From Umbelopsis ramanniana AG (taxonomy: Eukaryota; Mucoromycota; Umbelopsidomycetes; Umbelopsidales; Umbelopsidaceae), in contig NW_026252100.1 of assembly GCF_025399195.1 (NCBI RefSeq), positions 62,001-126,000 of the forward strand: a stretch of DNA of 64,000 nt, read 5' to 3'. A program made the translations under genes and the position numbers. Below the pieces are notes generated by a model. That model did no database searches and was not told where the DNA came from. It saw only the letters and a list, made by a program, of their open reading frames with translations. Positions 60,006 through 64,000 of the stretch are shown in pieces (position 1 is the stretch's first letter; each line of letters opens with the position of its first letter).

Positions 60006-61186
60006 ATGAAGATCACTGTCAAGTCACGTAACCCAAAGTCATCAAAGTTTCCTCTGACTCTTGAGCTTCCTGGCGATGCTTCAACTGTCAAGTTGGAAGA
60101 TCTCGCCAAGGCTCTACAAGCAAAGTTACCCAAGTACTACCCTGATCGCCAACGATTGACAACCGAAGATAAAAAGGCTCTAAATCTCGACCAAACTTTG
60201 GCTCAACAGGGTCTCTCTGACGGCTCTGTTGTCCTGTTCAAGGACCTTGGTCCTCAAATTGGATGGCGTACCGTGTTTTTGATCGAATACGGTGGCCCTC
60301 TCCTTGCCAATCCTATCTTTTACTATCTTCCCAAACTCGTGTATGGAGCGGAATTTACTCACTCACCTATGCAGAAGGCTGTTTACGCTATGGTCATGCT
60401 CCATTTCCTCAAGCGTGAATTGGAAACTATCTTTGTTCACCGTTTCTCACACGGTACTATGCCGTTTAGAAATGTCTTCAAGAATTCCGCTCACTATTGG
60501 TTCCTGTCAGGCTTTAACCTTGCTTACTGGATCTATGGTCCCTGGTTTGCTGCTGGTAAAGCTGCTGCTGTCCGAAGTGATGTTTGGTTGTATGGATCTA
60601 TTGCTGTTTGGGCTGTAAGTAGATCACACCGCTGTTTGAGCAACATGAATGTTGACGTTTCTTTTTACTGATGAACCTTTTCTTTTTTTCATTGTCTTGC
60701 ACAGTGGGCTGAAATTTCAAACTTGTTGAACCACATCACTTTGCGCAACCTTCGCCCTGCTGGCACCCGCACGCGTGCCATTCCCTATGGCTATGGATTT
60801 GACCTTGTCTCTTGCCCCAACTACTTTTTCGAAACCATTGCATGGCTTTCTGTTTGCTTCTTGAGCACTAGCTGGAGCGGTAAGTGTTTTCTGTGGCTGT
60901 AGACGAAACAATAGAAGCAAAAGCCCATTTGTACACCATTTATTTTGTCCGTGTTGTAACTAATCACACCCAATGCCCTTTTCTAGCTTTCCTTTTCACC
61001 TTTGTTGCTGCTGCTCAGGTACGTTATAATCAGACCACACTGAAAGCATGATGTAAACCGAGACTAATTTCAACTTCAATTCTTGAACAGATGTACGTTT
61101 GGGCCATCAAGAAGCACAAGGCTTACAGAAGAGAGTTCCCGCAATACCCAAAAAACAGACGTGCCATGTTCCCATTCCTTGCTTAG
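60006..61186 (+). CDS. TSC13: very-long-chain enoyl-CoA reductase Tsc13
   Basis: Four exons (60006-60614, 60705-60879, 60987-61018, 61091-61186) give 303 residues. The N-terminal ubiquitin-like fold (MKITVKSRN to VLFKDLGPQIGW) is followed by the steroid-reductase fold: ELETIFVHRFSHGTMPFRNVFKN, WAEISNLLNHITLRNLRP, IPYGYGFDLVSCPNYFFE and KKHKAYRREFPQYPKNRRAMFPF (catalytic Tyr/Lys region at the C-terminus). This ER enzyme carries out the last step of very-long-chain fatty acid elongation. Length matches yeast Tsc13. Confidence 0.96.
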
Positions 61187-61433
61187 ACGCTTTAACCCAT
61201 ATTTTTGAAATACACGCTCATGTGCAACTGAGTAAATGAATTAGATAAAAAATAACTTGTATTTTTCTGTTCTGTAAAAATGTTTGTTATGACGAGATGG
61301 AGGGTTTTGCTTTTGTAGAAATGGGAAGGGAAAATGATAATAACATCAAGCAGATAACAAGAAAAGAAAAGAAACGTAAGCGAAAGGGAGATTGAAAGGA
61401 AAAAAGATATGTGCGATGGTTTCACGATAAAAA

Positions 61434-63082
61434 CTACCAAAGCGGGCCCCAATCCCGATTGTCAGGTCGAGTGGACCACACGCCTTGAGTTGGGACATTT
61501 GAGTTATTCATTTGGCTATTGTAACTACCTTGGACGGGCCTCTGGTCTTGAAACTGCATGTCTTGACCAGGGTTTGGGTTGTAAAGCTGCCCGTTGCTCT
61601 GCCCTGGAGATGGTCTTGCAGGTCTTATACGCATGTTATCGACATAAGGAGATGGGGTGAAATCCTGCAAGCCCCATGGCTCTGCCGAGGTATTGGTATT
61701 GGGATTCCACACCCTCGATAAAGGTTGGGATGGATGTTGTTGTGAGCTGGGACCTGCGGCTGACATGGAAGGAGGGATGGAAGTGGAATTGGCTGTTTGT
61801 GGTCGTTGAGGTTTCCAATAATTTGCAAAGTTGGGATTGTTGGGTTGAACCAAATTTGCATTATATGGGTCGTAAAGTGGTGTGTTTGAGTAAGGAGTTG
61901 TTGGATAGCCAAAAGGGCTGTTGTTGCGTGAGTTGTTATATGCGGGTGATGGTTGCTGTGAGGCATAAGGTGACGGCTGGTACGGTGATGGTTGACTTGG
62001 TAAAAAGGGTTGTGCTTGCGCTGTAAACCGATTATCCATTCGAGGATATGAATTCGTAGCGTCTGTCGTGGTCTCCTTATCTCTGGGTGGCGGCCGTTTG
62101 GAATTCGTTTGAGTACGTGGTGCGAACTGCTTGCCTCTGTTGCTAAGATTTCGGGACATTCCAGCCGTAGGTTCTTCTGGTGATTCATCCGGTGTCGATG
62201 TCCCTGAGCCTTTTTTCTCTACAGCCGCTTTAATGGCAGGGCTGCCTGTACTCGAGCTCGGCTGGCTGGCTGCTTCCACCTCGGAGCCTTCACCACTGTT
62301 GGACTCAAAATCTTGAAAAATCCTTGCCCGAGCCTCTTCGTAGGCTACCTTTCGCTCTTCTAGCGTCATCTGCTTACGATCCAATGCACTTTTGCTGTCG
62401 GAAGACAGATTGCTATCGGACGGAGAAACATCCCCTTTACGATGGCCACGGCCTGACGATAGTCGTCGCATGATTTGAAACTTTGGTGCAGTGGTGATAG
62501 GTTCCTCTTCTTTTTCAATCAGATCCGAAAATCGAACTACAGGGCTATTGGATAAAAAGTGAGTAGGCATCCGACAACAAAGGGTGAAAAATATATATCC
62601 TTACATTTCGGTGCTGACATTCTTGCAAAGATATATTGAACGTCTGACAGGGTCAAACAAATGAGTCAACTTGAAGTAGGTTGCAACTCTATGTACAATC
62701 AATCGCTGGTATGAGTTCATTTGAGGGAAGTCAAGTCTAACTCGTCTAGATTGAAGTATAGGTCAGCGAATGAATAGAGTCATAAAAAATGTGGTACACC
62801 AACTTACTGAGGATTGTTTATGAAGTTCTCAAATTCAAGGTCCAGTTTCAGTAAGAAGATTCGGTCCTGGGGTTTTCGAAGAGCAGCAAGAATAACAGCA
62901 TCCAGGGCAGGATTGACCATTTCTACGCCAGACTGCTGTTCATTGGTATCTTGATTATCGGTTTCAGAAGTCGACGGAGACGATCCTTTATCTTCTACCG
63001 ATGGTTTGTCCCCTTCAATAGTAAGTTGGGCCATTTGCGCGACAGCTTCTTCGTCATTGGATGGCGAAGGAAAAGCTGACAT
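61434..63082 (-). CDS. R3H-SUZ domain RNA-binding protein
   Basis: Three exons (63082-62808, 62745-62605, 62544-61434) give 508 residues. After an acidic start the R3H region begins DRIFLLKLDLEFENFINN and continues through MNSYQRLIVHRVATYFKLTHLFD, ending RSIYLCKN. The R-x3-H is seen as RLIVH. A SUZ motif follows (APKFQIMRR). Basic SR- and Glu-rich sequence and then a long Pro/Gln/Asn/Tyr-rich, prion-like tail complete it. R3H-SUZ proteins bind single-stranded RNA and are found in yeast (Rbs1) and animals (R3HDM); they act in mRNA or RNA-polymerase assembly contexts. The gene has normal GT-AG introns. Confidence 0.88.
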
Positions 63083-64000
63083 TTGCTTGTTGTTGATTTG
63101 GAAATGGAGTGTAAAAAGTTTTCAATTGAACTGGGAAAAGGTAATCCAAAGAGAAGAAATAAAATGTAATAAGAGCAAATTGATAGTGTATGTGTAGAAG
63201 GAATGATTTGCAAACTTGTAAAACAAAAGGTCTCCAATCTATATCATAATCTTTGAAGATTTATCATTCACGTTACAGTTAGGAATGGAGCTATAGAGAA
63301 TCGAGCGTAGTGGAAGCTCTCAAGTGTAATCAAAGGTCCTTTCTCCGCGTTCGTCTCTGCTGTCAAAAGGAATTTAGAGTGAAAAGACCTTGTTGAAAAT
63401 CCAGCGAAAATATAAAAAAAGTGCGGGAGTAATCTGAAATTTTTCGCTTGTATAAATAAAGACTGAAGGAAGGGAAAATCGCAACGCTGGCGACAACAAA
63501 AAAAAAAATTGAGTTTACAGTAACAGGTACGAGCCGAACAAAGGTCTTATAAGGCCGTTGGTTGACTTGGCATCCATGATTGAATCGTTCATGAAAAACT
63601 CTTAGCTTCATGCTGCCAACAGCCTTTTGCAAGTTCTCCACTCTAGTCGGTACTTTTTTAGCCAGGACTGTATCACGTCAGTATTTACCAGTCTTACACT
63701 TGTTCGCTGAAATAATGCAATGTTTTTTTGGAACAGAAGGCATACTGCGTTATCCGTGTTGAAAATTCTAAAATCTCGTTGAGGATGGACCTGTTGCTAC
63801 GGAGTCTTAGCAAAGCTGGGCAAGTAAACAACGTTTGCTGCGCACCGTCATATGCAGGCACCCACGCTTTTCATTAATTACTCTAAGCCTTTCCTGCCAA
63901 AATGAAATCCTCGGTGAACAAAACATATACTGAATGAACAATCAATACAAATTCTCACATACAACAGACAGTAGCTATCCTTTACTCTATGTTACTTTCA
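63083..64000. other. promoter of the R3H-SUZ gene and unassigned sequence to the window edge
   Basis: About 900 bp. A weak open frame on the minus strand (63641-63363) lacks an ATG near its start. I could not join it to an upstream exon with a normal intron, so no gene is called. A gene reaching in from the right edge cannot be excluded. Confidence 0.4.

Noticed and set aside
63363..63720. Possible gene on the minus strand with a frame through 63641-63363 and a short ATG segment upstream (~63730)
   Set aside because: Joining the two pieces needs an intron of 21-36 nt, below the sizes seen elsewhere, and the frame has no recognised domain.

Overview
The window is nuclear DNA of a filamentous fungus, most likely an early-diverging mould of the Mucoromycota. 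The reasons are: genes packed at about one per 2 kb on both strands; short GT-AG introns of 50-100 nt in nearly every gene; fungal chitin synthase and its export chaperone CHS7, ERG28, Zn2Cys6 regulators and LysM proteins; and one clear U12-type (AT-AC) intron in ALG8. Minor-spliceosome parts are known from zygomycete moulds and are missing from most Dikarya. All exon joins were worked out by hand from splice sites and reading frame, so internal boundaries are predictions.

Layout. 1-4.2 kb: F-box fragment, a universal-stress-like protein, CHS7 and a cyanamide-hydratase-like HD protein. 4.2-11.8 kb is the accessory part: a decayed 5' piece of a Ty3/gypsy retroelement, then three related SAM methyltransferase copies in tandem on the minus strand (one with a frameshift, one eroded to fragments, one intact). 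12.6-15.4 kb: a transcription factor with two zinc clusters. 16.7-25.8 kb: PUS10, a chitin synthase, the p24 protein EMP24 and a formin-type GBD/FH3 protein without FH2. 27.3-38.9 kb: a secreted two-LysM protein, a NIPA-like Mg2+ transporter, a WW protein, the PI4P 5-kinase MSS4, a MAPEG protein, a cytosolic LysM protein and a small orphan. 39.8-48.4 kb: an arrestin-like protein, RPS5, RPL8, the splicing factor CWC2, a 43-residue membrane protein and an unusual NADAR-PAH protein. 48.9-63.1 kb: ALG8, RRP17, ERG28, RPL35, the inner nuclear membrane protein IMA1, a UCH deubiquitinase, an Atos/FAM214-like protein, TSC13 and an R3H-SUZ protein.

How the genes relate. This is mostly housekeeping with no operon logic. 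Several pairs are divergent across 140-200 bp (RPL8/CWC2, ALG8/RRP17, IMA1/UCH) and probably share promoters. Cell-wall genes recur (CHS7, chitin synthase, two LysM proteins) but are not adjacent. The strongest hunt results are the U12 intron in ALG8, the NADAR-PAH fusion, the double zinc-cluster regulator and the decaying methyltransferase array.
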